Under the pieces are notes generated by a model. It was given only the letters and a program-made list of their open reading frames with translations. It made no database searches and was not told where the DNA came from. Shown piece by piece: positions 63,907-64,000 of a DNA stretch of 64,000 nucleotides. The first letter of the stretch is position 1, and each line of letters opens with the position of its first letter. The position numbers were made by a program, and so were the translations under genes. This DNA is from Treponema sp. Lineage in GTDB: Bacteria; Spirochaetota; Spirochaetia; Treponematales; Treponemataceae. The stretch lies in the NCBI GenBank assembly GCA_024400915.1, contig JAKSLX010000001.1, forward strand, positions 223,407 to 287,406, read 5' to 3'.

Positions 63907-64000
63907 TTTTTAATCTCCTTCTTTCCTGTTACACATTCATAAATTAATGATTTTTTATATTCTGTTAATTTTTCAATTAACTTTTGTTTTTGTTCTATTG
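63903..64000 (-). CDS. hsdS: HsdS, type I restriction specificity subunit (C-terminal end only)
   Basis: The last 31 codons of a gene that continues beyond the window. The tail IEQKQKLIEKLTEYKKSLIY ... ECVTGKKEIKK stop closely fits the conserved C-terminal helix of HsdS (E.K..LIE.L.EYK.SLI.E.VTG). The TGA overlaps the cyclase ATG (ATGA), so both are translated from one mRNA. It implies a type I restriction-modification system directly upstream of the cyclase/TIR genes. Confidence 0.8.
   Translation of the reverse strand, partial: IEQKQKLIEKLTEYKKSLIYECVTGKKEIKK

Overview
The window looks like a chromosomal segment of a gut or rumen Treponema (Spirochaetota). This is inferred from gene content: a complete Rnf complex, many lipoproteins and secreted proteins with spirochaete-like signals, a CHASE2 cyclase beside a FecR-like protein, MlaE/F/D, a very long GH13 amylase with a lysine/alanine tail, and an orphan periplasmic sugar-binding-type protein. 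No rRNA, complete tRNA or CRISPR array was found.

Layout. 1-4230: rnfCDGEAB operon (rnfC cut by the window edge). 4251-10833: minus-strand operon of two transglutaminase-fold proteins, a FecR-like secreted protein and a CHASE2 nucleotide cyclase. 10987-15677: giant Ig-like lipoprotein, a decayed nuclease/transposase remnant and a metallo-hydrolase. 15847-19235: double AAA+ ATPase and a Ca2+/cation exchanger. 19906-26047: malQ and the GH13 protein. 26111-28786: thrC and a HisA-HisI-HisE fusion. 28852-32141: mlaE-mlaF-mlaD plus a TPR protein. 32171-38220: biotin operon birA-bioY-bioM-bioN-bioB-thiolase-acyl-AMP ligase, with a BirA-type palindrome over the birA start codon. 38231-43968: dnaX-argC-ybaB-recR group and an acyl-CoA synthetase. 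44055-51389: mnmA, a ttcA-like gene, a GH10 xylanase remnant, a small-protein/XRE pair, a PilZ-like protein, a periplasmic-sensing GGDEF protein and a secreted cupin.

From about 51.6 kb the sequence becomes AT-rich and turns into an accessory (defence) region, all on the minus strand. It begins beside a short tRNA-3'-end-like fragment. It holds an AbiEi/AbiEii pair, an ATPase/nuclease module that exists in two copies (one almost entirely deleted), an orphan solute-binding protein, and then a tight operon. Read from the right edge, this operon contains the 3' end of an hsdS (type I restriction specificity) gene, a stand-alone class III nucleotide cyclase, a TIR protein, a DUF1863/ThsB-like TIR protein, a TIR protein with a long unknown C-terminus, and a DUF262-DUF1524 (GmrSD-like) nuclease.

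The most promising unusual system is this operon at 58311-64000: a nucleotide cyclase next to three different TIR proteins and a DUF262/DUF1524 nuclease behind a type I specificity subunit. It resembles parts of Pycsar (cyclase plus TIR) and Thoeris (ThsB TIR), but no ThsA and no obvious cyclic-nucleotide-binding domain can be seen. Other points of interest are repeated promoter-to-ATG spacings that predict leaderless mRNAs, a catalytically dead transglutaminase paralogue, an MnmA lacking the usual second cysteine, and argC inserted in the dnaX-ybaB-recR operon.
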